DNA of 60,000 bases. Source: Cryptomeria japonica (taxonomy: Eukaryota; Streptophyta; Pinopsida; Cupressales; Cupressaceae). Shown piece by piece: positions 47,422 to 58,940 of the stretch. The notes under the pieces are model-generated. The model saw only the letters and a program-made list of their open reading frames with translations. It had not been told where the DNA came from and did no database searches. The stretch is from positions 476,417,657 to 476,477,656 of the forward strand of contig NC_081412.1 of assembly GCF_030272615.1 (NCBI RefSeq), given 5' to 3'. How positions within the stretch are numbered: position 1 is the first letter of the stretch; every line of letters starts with the position of its first letter. The position numbers were made by a program, and so were the translations under genes.

Positions 47422-49225
47422 TGTAGTCACATAAATCTGTCCACTTAATTAAATGAATACTTAGTATTTATTTGATTATTTAACCATCAATTAATGAATT
47501 AATTAAATTAATATTTAATTAATTCATCTTAACCCTCTTCTCCTATTAATTAAATAAATTATTCAATTTATTTGATTTAATTCACTTAACCAAATTTAGA
47601 CCATTAATTAAATAAATAAATCATATTTGTTTAATTAAATCTTCTCTCACATTTAAATAAATTAATATTTATTTAAATCCCCCAAAATCCCACCTCTCAC
47701 ATTTAAATAAATTAACATTTATTTAAATCACCTTTATCCTCTACCCACTTGTATTTTCCTACAAAAGCAAGTTGCACAATTATTTTAAATAAATAATTTA
47801 TTTAAATCACCTTTATCCTCCACCGACTTGTATTTTCCTACAAAAGCAAGTTGCACAACTATTTTAAATAAATTATTTATTTAAAATCCTATTTATCCTC
47901 ACCCACTTGAAACCTTTAATGGTTTCCCTTAAAGTATTCAAACTTGATGGCTTTAAAGTCTTCAAACTTGATGGCTTCCTTCTATAGTCTTCTTAAGACT
48001 TTAATGGTTTTCCTTAAAGTCTTCAAGCCTTTAATGGTTTCCCTCAAAGTCTTCAAGCATTTTAATGCTTTATCTTCATTTTTCTCATTTAAATAAATTA
48101 ATATTTATTTGAATATTTATCCAAATGCAAATTACACCATTTAATTGAAATAAATGATTTTATTTTAATTGAAAATACCAAAATTTCTCCCACTTGCATT
48201 TTCCTACAAAATCCACTTGCATGCCTAAACCCCTTCTAGAATTTTCTAATCACTTCTAAATAACCTAACCCCTTCTCTAAACTTTGTCACATTCCTAAGC
48301 AAAAGGGAAGTCACTTCTCAAACCCTCAAAGTCTTTGATAACCATTAAAGGCTTTCAACCTTCAACCACTAAATGGCTCAAAGTCTTTGATAACCATTGA
48401 AGGCTTTCAACCTTCAACCACTTAATCCCCAAAGTCTCCAATAACCATTAATGGTTACCTCAAACCCTCCCACATGGTTAAAACATTTGTTTTGACTCAA
48501 CCTCTACCCAACCCAAAGGTCTCATCAAACCATTAATGCTTTGACCATGATTATCTCTTAAACATTTGCACAAAGGTTTATCCATGGATTAACTCTTAAT
48601 CCAGTGGGTAATCTTAATTTGGACTTGACCCTTAGCCTCTAGATAACCATGAGGTCTTCTCAGGCCTTTAATGCCTCCAACCTCTTCTCTCAACCCAATC
48701 CTATGTTGACACTGGTCACCATTTTATTGGTGTCAATTGTGCACATGGATCCCCAACTTTCAAACTTGGCCCTTGATTAAACCATTCAATCTTAACCCTT
48801 CATTTCCCCATTTCTTCTATAAATAGAACCCTTCTCCTCAAACAAAAAAAGAGAAGCATTAGAGTATTGTTGTTATACTGGCATTAGCATAGAGCTTTCT
48901 CATAGCATCACTATCTACACTTGCATAGCATTTGCTTATCATACTCAACCATCTTGAATCTCCATATGGCATCCATGGCTAGTGCTAAAAGCTGAGAGCT
49001 ACACTCATTTGGGACTTGGAGAGTAGAGGAACAAGGGAGGAACAACTATGAGCATCTTGATTAGCTATTTTATTCTATGTTTATATGCTTTCTATTTCAT
49101 GCTTAATATCTCTCTTGATATGCCTATTTAGGATAATCTTTTGTTGCTAACACTAATGTTTGTTTCTTGTGCTCTTGTGTGTGTTGCCATCAAACAGATT
49201 TTCTAATCCTTTTTGCAGAGCATCA
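47422..49225 (+). repeat. 3' LTR of the Tat element
   Basis: 1804 bp, the same length as 27151-28954 with no indel. Comparing by eye I find about 14 substitutions, of which about 10 are transitions. The TATA box is conserved at 48818-48826. Confidence 0.95.
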
Positions 49226-49560
49226 CTTTCCATAGGGGTTGTCTTGAGTCAAGAGAACAGACCGGTGGCTTTCTTTAGTGTGAAACTCAATGATGCTAAA
49301 AGGAAGTATTCTACATATGATTTGGAGTTGTATGCAATGGTACAAGCCTTGAATAAATGAAGGCATTACCTTTTACCTAAATAATTTATTGTTTATACTA
49401 ATAACCATGCTCTCGGTTTTTTGAATGGACAGGAGAAACTTAGTCACAAGCATATGAAGTGGGTTGAACATCTTCAAGCCTAGACATTTACCATCAAACA
49501 TAAGAAGGGGTAGGCCAATAAAGAGGTAGATGCATTGAGTAGGAGGGTGTGCATGGTACA
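49226..49560 (+). pseudogene. Chromovirus RNase H, remainder
   Basis: Coding resumes after the Tat element with LSIGVVLSQENRPVAFFS, KYSTYDLELYAMVQAL and, beyond stops, KWVEHLQ and ALSRR. At least four in-frame stops interrupt it, including TGA at about 49358 and TAG at about 49481. Confidence 0.85.
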
Positions 49561-50832
49561 AGAAATTTAGTTGCAAAGTGTGGGAATTGATTCCCTCAAG
49601 CAAATGTACAAGGATGATGAAGATTTCAGTGAGATATATAAGGTTTGCACTCAATTTTCAGATTCTTATCATTCTGATTTTTTGAGTTTTTGTTGCAGAA
49701 AGGATTGTTGTTCAAAGGGAGCTAGTAGTATGTCCCTAGATGCTCCATGAGGGAGAACACTATCAAGGATAAACATTGTGGTTGTTCGGGAGGTCACTTT
49801 GGGCTTGATAAAAAACTAGAACAGATGAAAAGGTTATATTTTTTGGCCAAAGTTGCAATCAGATGTTAGGAAGTTTGTTGAAAGTTACAACATATGCCAA
49901 AGGGCTAAGGGAACATCATCAAATGCATATTTATATCAACCACTCCCTATCCCTAATAGACCATGGGAGAGTATCAGCATGGATTTTGTTTTGGGTCTTC
50001 CTAGGACTCAAAGAGGTTTTGATAGTATTTTTGTTGTGGTTGATAGATTTAGTAAGATGGCTCACTTTTTTCCATGTAAATGTACTAATGATGCTTCCTA
50101 TATTGTTGGCTTATTCTTCAAGGAAATTGTCAGAATCCATGGTTTGCCTCTCAACATTATGACTGACATGGACTCTAAGTTTGTGGGCCACTTTTGGCGT
50201 ACATTGTGGAAGAAATTGGGCACTCAATTGTCCTTCACATCAACCTATCACCCTCAGGATGATGGCCAAACTGAGGTGGTGAATAGATCATTGGGGAATT
50301 CGCTTACATGTCTCATAAAACAACATGGGGAAGCTTAGGATATGATCATCCCTCAAGTTGAATTTTCTTATAATGATTCTATCAATAGAAGCACAAGAAG
50401 AAGTCCTTTTGAGGTGGTCTATGGGATTCATCCAAGAGGTATTCTTGAATTAAGGGATCTACATGGACTGGAAAGAATAAGTGCTCAAGGAGAGGATTTT
50501 GCATTGGCCATGAAAGACATTCATGAGAAGGTGAGAGAAAGTCTTCACAAGAACATTGAAAAGTAAAAAGAGAAAGCAAATGAGAGGAAGAGAGATGTGT
50601 AGTATAAGGTGGGTGACTTGGTGATGGCACACTTGAAGAAAGAGAGATTTCCAAAGGGGCAGCCAACCAAGTTGCTCATGAAAAATATTTGTCCTTGTAG
50701 GATTGTGCATAAATTTGGTCCTAATGCCTATGAGATTGAACTTCCTCAAGGCTTAGGAATATTACCCATTTTCAATGTTTCAGATTTGTTTCCTTACAAA
50801 GGTGATGTTATAGGTTTAGATGCAGGTTTGTA
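49561..50832 (+). pseudogene. Chromovirus integrase
   Basis: The zinc-binding N-terminus is eroded by stops. From 49853 the core is open: WESISMDFVLGLP, NIMTDMDSKFVGHFW and HPQDDGQTEVVNRSLG give Asp, Asp, Glu. The C-terminal domain (VGDLVMAHLKKERFP, CRIVHKFGPNAYEIELP, NVSDLFPYKGD) follows after a TAG at about 50337 and a few more stops. In the family integrase inserts the cDNA; here it is dead. Confidence 0.88.
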
Positions 50833-51037
50833 ATCAGAAGGAGATGAAGGTTGGGTCAAGGATCTACCACCTAGCCAACCCTTGAAGTTGGAGAGAATCT
50901 TGGATACCAATGTGGTCAAGAAGACTTATAAGGAGTATCTTGTCAAGTGGAGTGACATACCAAATGAATATTCCATGTGGATGAAAAAAGATGACATTAA
51001 AAAGAATGGACATTATGTTGCAAACTTCATTCCTTAA
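50833..51037 (+). pseudogene. Chromovirus C-terminal chromodomain
   Basis: EGWVKDLPPSQPLKLERIL, then KTYKEYLVKWSDIPNEYSMW and the stop TAA at 51035. The Tyr-Leu-Val-Lys-Trp core and following Trp are those of the chromodomain that steers chromoviruses to heterochromatin. The first aromatic-cage strand is weakly conserved. Confidence 0.8.
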
Positions 51038-51069
51038 GAGACTTGAGTTTTCTATGCCCCCTGAGCGTA

Positions 51070-52690
51070 TGATGCAGGAGTACCTTGCAAACTTTGAAGA
51101 CCATTTGAGCAATGAAGTCTCCTAGAGGTGTTTGTAGGTTCCTTGAAATTTTTTAAGTTGTAATAAGGTCTTTCAAGATCATTCATTTTGTTTTGATTAG
51201 CCATGTAAGGCCTTGATGTCATTTTGTAGTGTGAACTTCTTAGGACCTATTTGGTCAACCATGGTCAAATGACATCCAAAATGCCTAAATGAGGAAAGAA
51301 TTGTATTTTGGATCCTATTTGGAATATTTGTAAGGCTTATGATGTGTCCTAATAGTTTACATAGGCAGGTGTCATAGATTGTCAAGTTTTGTGCAAAATT
51401 GTCAAGTTTGGATGACAACTTTTGTTGTCAATTTGTAACTAATCTCCTTCCAACTGCTACCTAATTAAAATTTTAGTTGGAGTCAGTTGAGGAGGTTGGA
51501 GATAAATTTATTAAAATCTTGTAGGTTGAGGAGAAAGGATTTATGAAGTGCTGATGAAGCTTTGGATGTAAGATAGTGATCAAATTTAATAAACACTCAA
51601 AAATTTACACAAATTTGTTGTAATAGTTCCTTGTATGGTCATTGTATGGACTCCATGTGTAGGATAAATCATTTATTTAAATAGGCCTATGTGTTTATTT
51701 TCATTTGGCTTTGATTTGGCAAGAAAATACTAAGAAATAAGTGAGATATCTCCATTTCTGTGAAAGATGGTCTGAAAACCCTCCAAAACCAGGGTTTCCG
51801 GGGAAATGCTTTCTTAACCCCACATTCCTCTAGCCAAATTGGCTCAAAATATATGGAATGGTAGGGGAGACAATTTAATTTAATATTTTAAGGGTTTCTA
51901 AGCGGACTGTTGAACTAGTGAATTTTGGAATCAAGCCCTAGGCTAGGCATCTTCATGTGACTAGCCAATTTTTACTGTTAAAAATTGTGCAGCAGTAGAA
52001 ACAAGAGTGGTAGACCCTATATAATGGTGGATTTTGTTTTTTGGGATGTGTGAATACCTTTCCCATCCATTTTTTTCTTTAGATCAAGCCATTAGTGTAT
52101 GGTTTCTTTGCAAAAGTGGCCTAAAAGCCCTATTAAGCCTCTTGTAGCAACAGTGTTTGACCCAGTCAATGTAAGAGTTGGGGTCTAAGTTTTGGAAGAG
52201 TTTTGTGTCACCAAAGGATACATCAAAAAGTGTCAATATTTTGTGATTTCATTAAGATAATTTCAATTTTTTTCCCTTAGAGGCTCAAACCAAGGCTACT
52301 AGCAATATGCGTCTTGTAGAGGGCATGTCACCTTGATTGAATCTGTACAACAAAAAGGGTGTTGTCTTGGTTGTGGTAAATGTCTTTAGGTTTGGACAGA
52401 GGTTCTTTAGGGTCCATACCTACTCTACAATGGTGGATGTTTTATAATCCAAGTTGATCATAGGTGGCTACAAAAGAGTTAGTATCAAGGAGAGACTTGA
52501 TATGAGAAGTTGTATCTCAATGAGTTGCTTAGGGATCAAAAGGGGACCCATTTAATAAAGGGAAGTGTAGAGGTGCCATTTCATGTTGTTGTCAGGATTA
52601 TCCAAGAATCCATGGATGTTGAGACCTTAATTGAGGGTCTTGGAGAGTGAGTTTGTGTGAGAGGCATTTGTTCCTTGGGGCTCTGCATCA
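51070..52690 (+). repeat. 3' LTR of the chromovirus
   Basis: Starts TGATGCAGGAGTACC and ends GGGGCTCTGCATCA. It is followed by TATTT, the near-copy of the 5' flank TACTT. I see no good polypurine tract just upstream. Confidence 0.88.
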
Positions 52691-54574
52691 TATTTACCCT
52701 TATCCAAAACCTATTGGACCCCCTAACAGGTTCCTAAAGGGATTAAAGAGAGAGAGAAACTAGAGGAAAAAAATTTAAAGGAAATAGCAATACAAACGAT
52801 TGCCTTAGATCTCACACCTCCACAAACTAACAAGATTTAAGGAGAATCGGAATAGAGAACTATGGACCAAATAAAGAATAGACAATTTGATAATGAACAA
52901 AGTGGAGAGAATTCAACAAGTATAAATGGAGATTGCAAAGGTCACCACCAAGGCCTACAATTAGTTGTGCAAGGAATAGAAGAAAGAAAAACTAAAAGAA
53001 GCAATAAATTCTCCACCTCTCCAGACTAATATTGAGTCCTCGACCTCTACAACATCATCATCTGACACCTCCACCATTGAGTACATCCAACACTTTTTGG
53101 CCCAACAATAGTAATAGCCAGAAGCCTCCACTCAGAAACTTCAAATTTTGGTGGTCAATAATCAGGTAGATATTGGAAACATCTCCCCTCCACAATTTTT
53201 TGATGAATATGAGTGTCTAATTTAATTAATTTGAAAAAACATTACACATATCCATAAAAAAAATATTAGAGGGACACAAGGTAACCCCTCAGAGTCACAC
53301 AGGTAGTGCCCAAAAAGCCAAATAGAAAAAATAATACAAAATTCACTTAAGCGGTGGGAGAAACATCAATAGGAGGCAAAGAAGGATCCCGATCATCTCC
53401 TTTACCCCATACATCAGTAGGGTCCAAAATAACATCTCCCCTCTCCACAAATTTCAATTAGGAGATATTTTACAACAATCAAATCAAGAGCATGCTCTAA
53501 AATAACATGTGAAAACTATATAAAAGATTGAGGAAGTAATCAAAGACATTCAATAGACATATCCGCATGTCAAGAAGGACCCTTCTTATTCAGCTCCAAT
53601 ACAATTAAGGTTATTGGTGGAAGAACTCTTCCAAGATTCGAACCGACAAAGAGATAGCATTAAACCAAAGGTGCACTAGGAATATGAAAAGATAAAAGAG
53701 GATGAGGCAAGACAATGGTGTGCCACTTCTCAAACCACTCTAATGACCCAACCACCAAAAATTCATAGGTCCAAATAGATTAGTTATACCAATTTTTCCT
53801 ATAGTGGCCAAATATTTTAAACCCCATAAAAACATAGATGAAGCAATTGGAGGTAGAATTTTTTCAAAAATATTAGTAGTATGATGCATTTAAGGATATG
53901 GATGGCACAAGATAGGTAAAAATAAAAGACCTCCATGATTAGTACCAATAGGTTCAGGGATAGAAAGATAAAGCCTAGAGGGAATTTAGATAGTTAAGGG
54001 AGTTTGTTAGTCTCTAACTAGCTCATATTACTGGTCTCATTCAAGTACATAGACCTTCCTCAAGAATATTCAAATCCCCAACTCCCTTCTAGAGGAACGA
54101 CATCAACTAGTACAACTAACTGCATATTCATATCAATTAATTGTAAATGGGGAAGAACCATTGAGAAGATTATTTCAAATCCCTTCAAACTATATTCAAG
54201 GATATCCTTCCACTGGCTACAGGATCTAACTTGAGGACAAGTCAAATTTTTAATGTGGGGGTGATATTGGCTAGAAAATGGTATATGAACATTGATCCAA
54301 AGATATGCTATTTTAAATTGAAAAGGAGGATCTAGAATATGTGCTTTATAAGACAAGTCATACTTTAGGGTTACTATCTAAGGGCTACATCCCATTTAGG
54401 AGATATAAGTAGAGAAGATAGATATATTCACCAGAATAGAAGAAAAATAGATGAGATATAAGGGGAGATAGATAAGAGGTATGTATAAAAGAAATACAAG
54501 GAATTTAATGATTATATATTGATATATGAATAAAAATACCTTTGATTTTGAGTCTAATATGTCCATGTGATATT
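52691..54574. other. Unassigned old repeat, possible gag remnant and 3' end of another element
   Basis: 52990-53220 reads as a Ser/Thr- and Gln-rich gag-like segment on the plus strand with many stops. 54225-54256 (CTTGAGGACAAG, then TTTTAATGTGGGGGTGAT) resembles the 3' end and polypurine tract of plant gypsy elements, with a possible LTR start at about 54256. No matching LTR is found, and the rest is not identifiable. Confidence 0.3.
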
Positions 54575-54594
54575 TCATTCTAGCTTGCAACTTA

Positions 54595-55440
54595 GATAGG
54601 ATCTAGAATACCTTCCTTGTTTCCTCAACAAGATTGAGTCCAAGGTATTAGAATACAACATCAAAAATCCTTTAGTTATAGAACTTTGATTTGTATCTCT
54701 CAAATTTCTTACTAACAATAATCTTCTCCACATCTTCCTCATGTGAATCTGATGATACCCTAATCTCAAATCAATTTCAAAAAAATATACTACTCCATGT
54801 AACTCATCAATGAGTTCATATATTCTTGGTATGTGATACCTATTTTTGATATTCTTGTTGTTTAAATCCCTATAGTCTGTAAACATTCTCATTATGTCAT
54901 ACTTTTTCTTCAAAAGTACCATTAAAGAGGCAAATGGACTAGAACTAGGCTAAGTATGAATATCATGTCAAGGAGTTCCTTAATTATATTCTTTATGTCC
55001 TAATTATAGCCCCTTGGATGATAGTATGGATTTATTATAACAAGTTTGGCACCATGTTCTAACTCAACAATGTGCTCAAACCCCTATCTAGAGGTAACCT
55101 TGGAGGCCTATCTTTGAAAATTAAACAATGCTTAACAAGAACTTCTTGAATTTCAAAATGGAAATTATAAGTTCTTTTTTTGGAAGAGATTGTTGGATAG
55201 ATTATGAATCTCATTTCCCAAGCTACTTGTTCTCTCTTCAAAGTCTCTCCATCTTCTTTGTAGTGACTCCTCTAGGTGCTCCATTTGATAAACCTCTTAG
55301 TAAAACTTTGTTCTTATCAGAATAAAATATGAACTCCATGGTTTGATAATGTAGAGGCAAAAGGATGATCTCACAACCACTATTAAGGTCCTCAAAGGTC
55401 ACAAAACCAATGGGCTTATAACTCCCTCAAACCTCACCAT
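54595..55440 (-). pseudogene. Gypsy pre-RT and RT fragment
   Basis: The minus strand gives the protease-RT linker (GCEIILLPLHYQTMEFIF, LLRGLSN, KHCLIFKDRPPRLPLDRG) and then the RT start, FTDYRDLNNKNIKNRYHIP, followed by FFEIDLRLGYHQIHMR. Several stops and frame changes occur, and RT ends before the YxDD box. Confidence 0.75.
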
Positions 55441-55459
55441 ACCCGGGTTACTCATGTGC

Positions 55460-56990
55460 ATGAAAAATGGACCTCTTGGGGCAGCAAAGGGTTAACACAT
55501 GGAATCTCATAAATCATTGACATTATCAAACTCAAGAGATTTACATGACCCCAAAAACACCTTGTTTCAACCATGACATTGTTTGGAACCCAACTTCAAG
55601 GTTACACCCACCCTCACAGTGCACCTAGGCCTAGTAGCCTTCCAAGTAAGGTATGGCATTCAAACAAGGTCTCTACATTGTGTAGACAACCCTATGAAAA
55701 TAAAATATGGGTTCCTTTCAATAAGTAAAATTACCCAAAATATTTTTACAATTTTTTTCAAAAGATGTTTATGACTGTCATAAAACTATCTTAGTTTTAG
55801 GCTTACAAATTAGGCCTTCTCACCAAGGAATTCCACAAATGATCATAAAACAACTCAACACAAGGTACAAACACTTGGTTTCTATCTACACCAAGTACTT
55901 TTTATCAATTTTGGGTGTCCATGGGGTTATCTTCTTCATTAGCATTGTCTATAGCAGTCTTATGTCACTTTCTTAGGCTTGTCACATGAAGATGCCAAGC
56001 CTAGGGCTTCACCAAACTCCTTCCAAACTCATCCTTTTGTCCCACCACTTTTTAAAAATGAAATAACATACAAAAATGTATCATTCCACCTGATTTCATG
56101 ATTAAAACCTGATGGAATGAGGAGAAATCATGTTTTTATTGTTTAAACCCTAGATGAGGAGGGTTTCTAGGCAGTTTTCAGTAAAACACTCACCAAATGC
56201 ACAAAACCAAATCAAATTGCATAAAATAGGTCTTGAACAAAAATTAGGTAAAAATTATTTCAAAAAATTTAGACCTCACATTCTGATCTATCCGTACAAG
56301 AAAGTTATGAATGTTGCAACGCGACTGTTACAGAGAAATCTGGGAAGTTGCAGTCAATAAAAAAACCATCTCTCAAAATAATTAATGAAATTCATGATAC
56401 AAACACCAAATGAAAGGTATTTCACCCCTATATTATAATATGTGACCCTTATACTATCACAGTATTGTACAGGCTTGTACTATACATGGGAACAGAGAAA
56501 TTGTAAGAAAAATGCAGAAAAAAATGACTTTTGTATTACTTTTTGTCTCAAAACCACCAAAAAACTTGGCCTCGACCCACAAGAGGCCTTATAAATCATA
56601 TGGAGGGTATTCCCAACTATCCCCAACCCAATTTCAAAGGTGGGTGGTTGTTGGGGCCCTTTTACATTAATATTTGAAAATGTTGCAAAAGTTGCATAGC
56701 AACTTTTTGACAACTTTTGACCCACACATAAAAATAACCTCAAACATGATCCTAACCATTTATCCTCATCAAAATGGATCAAAATAGACCAAAAATAACA
56801 ACGACAACCATTTGATACCCCCTTGGAATGGTTTGACCAAGGTTGACCCAATCAAGGCTTTGTAGGACTACAAGGCCCAAATGGAGTCAAAAGACCTTAC
56901 AACTAAAACAAAATGATTAAAATTCTTCAAAATGGTCCATGGGACCTTATTACAATTAAAAAAAAAAAGCCTTCACAAGGTAACTTTGAG
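55460..56990 (-). repeat. LTR-like block related to the chromovirus LTR, minus strand
   Basis: The inverse complement shares short landmarks in the same order with 51070-52690: AGTTACCTTG near the start (AGTACCTTG there), GGGTCAACCTTGGTCAAA (TTGGTCAACCATGGTCAAA there) and GCCCTAGGCTTGGCATCTTC (GCCCTAGGCTAGGCATCTTC there). No internal domain accompanies it and the ends are uncertain, so it is probably a diverged solo LTR between protease and pre-RT of the minus-strand element. Confidence 0.5.
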
Positions 56991-57011
56991 ACTGATAGAT
57001 TTGATACTAAA

Positions 57012-58518
57012 TGTTTAGTACAGATTCCAAGCTAACAAGATGAGAGGGGGGGGGGTGAATCATACAAACTTAAACTTCCATAAAAACAACATATTCAACC
57101 TCGGTAACATATACTTCGGTAATAAAACCAAAACTGTTAAACATGCATACTTAAAAGCATATAAACATCATAACACTCATAACACCAGATTTAACGTGGA
57201 AACCCAAATAGGGAAAAAACACTATGGGATTTCGGACCCACTAAGAAATATACTCTTCTAGAGTATGCTCGGTTAAAAGCAAATCCTGTTAAAGATTACA
57301 AACACATTGCTAGATGTGACCTGGTTAAGGGATTTCCCTCAGATTTGTTAGGATCTTCACTTTGTTAGAAGTGACCTTGTTAAAGGATTTTAGACACTCA
57401 CTCAGAATGTCACCTTGCTAGAGGATTTTACAAATAAGACTGTTAAGTCCACTCGGTTAAGAGATTTTCTGTTACTTCACAAAATAACAATAATAAAATA
57501 TATCTGCAACTTCACATCTAAAAAATGCTAAAGCAGATTCTTATTTGCTCAATACAATCTAGTCATAGAACTTGTCTTGACCTCTTGCTGGGCTCTATAC
57601 TCTGTTATTCAAAATAGATATTCAAGCTTTTGTGCTCGGTAATCACTATGTAGCATCCTTGTGCATACACTTGCTCACATACATTGTTTATCAACAGTTC
57701 CCTATTTATAAACAATATCTAACAACTTAATCTCCTTGATCACATTTCCCATGATCAATCATAGCCATCAGATCTTCAAACTTGACTAGGTTCAATGTAT
57801 CCTTCGATCTGAAAAATGTTTTACCTTGCCTCAAAACTTGCATACATTTCTTGGAACTTGTGCTAAGGTATTGCGATTCAATCTGACCTGTAGATCTTCC
57901 TGTCGATTTTCCTTTGCCATATATTATTAACAAACTTTATACACAGCTTACCAATCATTTAATCAACTCCAACTCATCAGCTTCCATCATTAAATAACAC
58001 TTGTAATCATTTAATGCATTCTGTTATTACTCGGTTGTAACTCGATGAATACTAAACTTTACTCGGTAGACATTCTACCTTCATTAACCGATAGCGATAA
58101 CCTTAGGGTTTATCGACTAGGTTCCTTAGGGTTTACCGAATAGGTTCTTTGCTCGGTAACATAGTATAGTATTAACCTTACAATCAACAGCATATGTAGG
58201 ATATCAAAACAATCTAAACATCATGATCTCATCATTGTCTAACTCTATAATAGTTGCCCAGTGAATAACTTATTCTTCCCCTCATTCATCATATTCTTTC
58301 TATGTCTTTTACCGACATCTTAATTCTCTTCAAATCATACTTTTCAAGATATGGAAACATCATATTGAATTAGAAAATCAATTTCTTGACATCAATGACA
58401 AAATAATAATATTAAGACAGTAAATATCCTTAATCAGTTATGTCCATAATCATCAACAACCTTCTCAATATCCTTATTGAAATGCCAACAATCTCTGATT
58501 GTAATTGGAATGCCAACA
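57012..58518 (-). mobile_element. Solo LTR (copia-type), minus strand
   Basis: On the minus strand it starts TGTTGGCATTCC and ends near CTGTACTAAACA. It has the family traits of the solo LTR in chromovirus gag: a GGGTTTCCACGTTAAATC block (plus strand 57188-57205), a C-tract near the end (57045-57054 on the plus strand as G10), and degenerate CTAACCAGGT-type repeats. Flanks AAGAC and CTAAA do not match as target copies, so a rearrangement or misplaced boundary is possible. Confidence 0.6.
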
Positions 58519-58940
58519 AAGACCTCAGGCTCTCATGCACCATTTGATGATTCATATAGTAGCCTCCAATAGAATGTATCCATTGTACACCCAACATAAT
58601 GTCCATTTCTCCAATACCAACAACATATAAATCATCACATAAATCATAATCATCCAAAGTCATATTGGTTTGTGTAATCAACCAAGCACAAGGCATGGTG
58701 AATCCATCTGCAACAATAACATTGAACCCTTCAAATTTCTCTTCTTTAAGTCCTCTCTTCCCAACAAATCCTTCATCTATAAAGTTGTGGGTAGCCCCAC
58801 TATTAAGTAGGACACTCATTCTTTGTCTAGCTAGAAATCCTCTAACTCTAAAAGGACATCTCAAAGCTCCTAACATGGTTGCTAAAGTGCCTCCTTTTCT
58901 TATTTATTTTTCCTCTTCCTCTCCTTCATGGGTATCATAG
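58519..58940 (-). pseudogene. Gypsy aspartic protease, minus strand
   Basis: From 58876 the minus-strand frame reads FLARQRMSVLLNSGATHNFI, with active site Asn-Ser-Gly where Asp-Ser-Gly is expected, then DIMLGVQWIHSIG. The Asp-to-Asn change abolishes catalysis. The frame is truncated at the solo LTR boundary after the HQMVHE segment. Confidence 0.78.

Larger units (their letters stand above)
27151..49225 (+). mobile_element. Tat-lineage Ty3/gypsy retrotransposon, 22.1 kb with nested copia (16.1 kb without)
   Basis: Two LTRs of exactly 1804 bp are flanked by the identical 5-bp duplication CTTTC (27146-27150 and 49226-49230). The order is LTR, primer site matching tRNA-Trp, a long leader, gag-protease with a G-patch, RT, RNase H, a second archaeal-like RNase H, integrase, a long 3' untranslated region, polypurine tract, LTR. 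The dual RNase H is diagnostic of the Tat group. A copia element interrupts RT. Four in-frame stops and one frame change make the copy defective, yet the LTR pair differs at only about 14 sites, so the insertion is recent compared with its chromovirus host. Confidence 0.93.
8975..52690 (+). mobile_element. Ty3/gypsy chromovirus, full-length but broken by three nested insertions
   Basis: LTRs of about 1.61 kb (8975-10584 and 51070-52690) have the same orientation and are clearly homologous but well diverged. They are flanked by TACTT (8970-8974) and TATTT (52691-52695), a near-matching 5-bp target duplication. The order is tRNA-iMet primer site, gag with CCHC knuckle, protease, RT, RNase H, integrase, chromodomain. 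That order and the C-terminal chromodomain define a chromovirus. Removing the solo LTR (11325-12835), the CACTA element (14947-27137) and the Tat element (27151-49225) leaves one co-linear element of about 8 kb. Stops, frameshifts and catalytic substitutions show it is dead. Confidence 0.9.
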
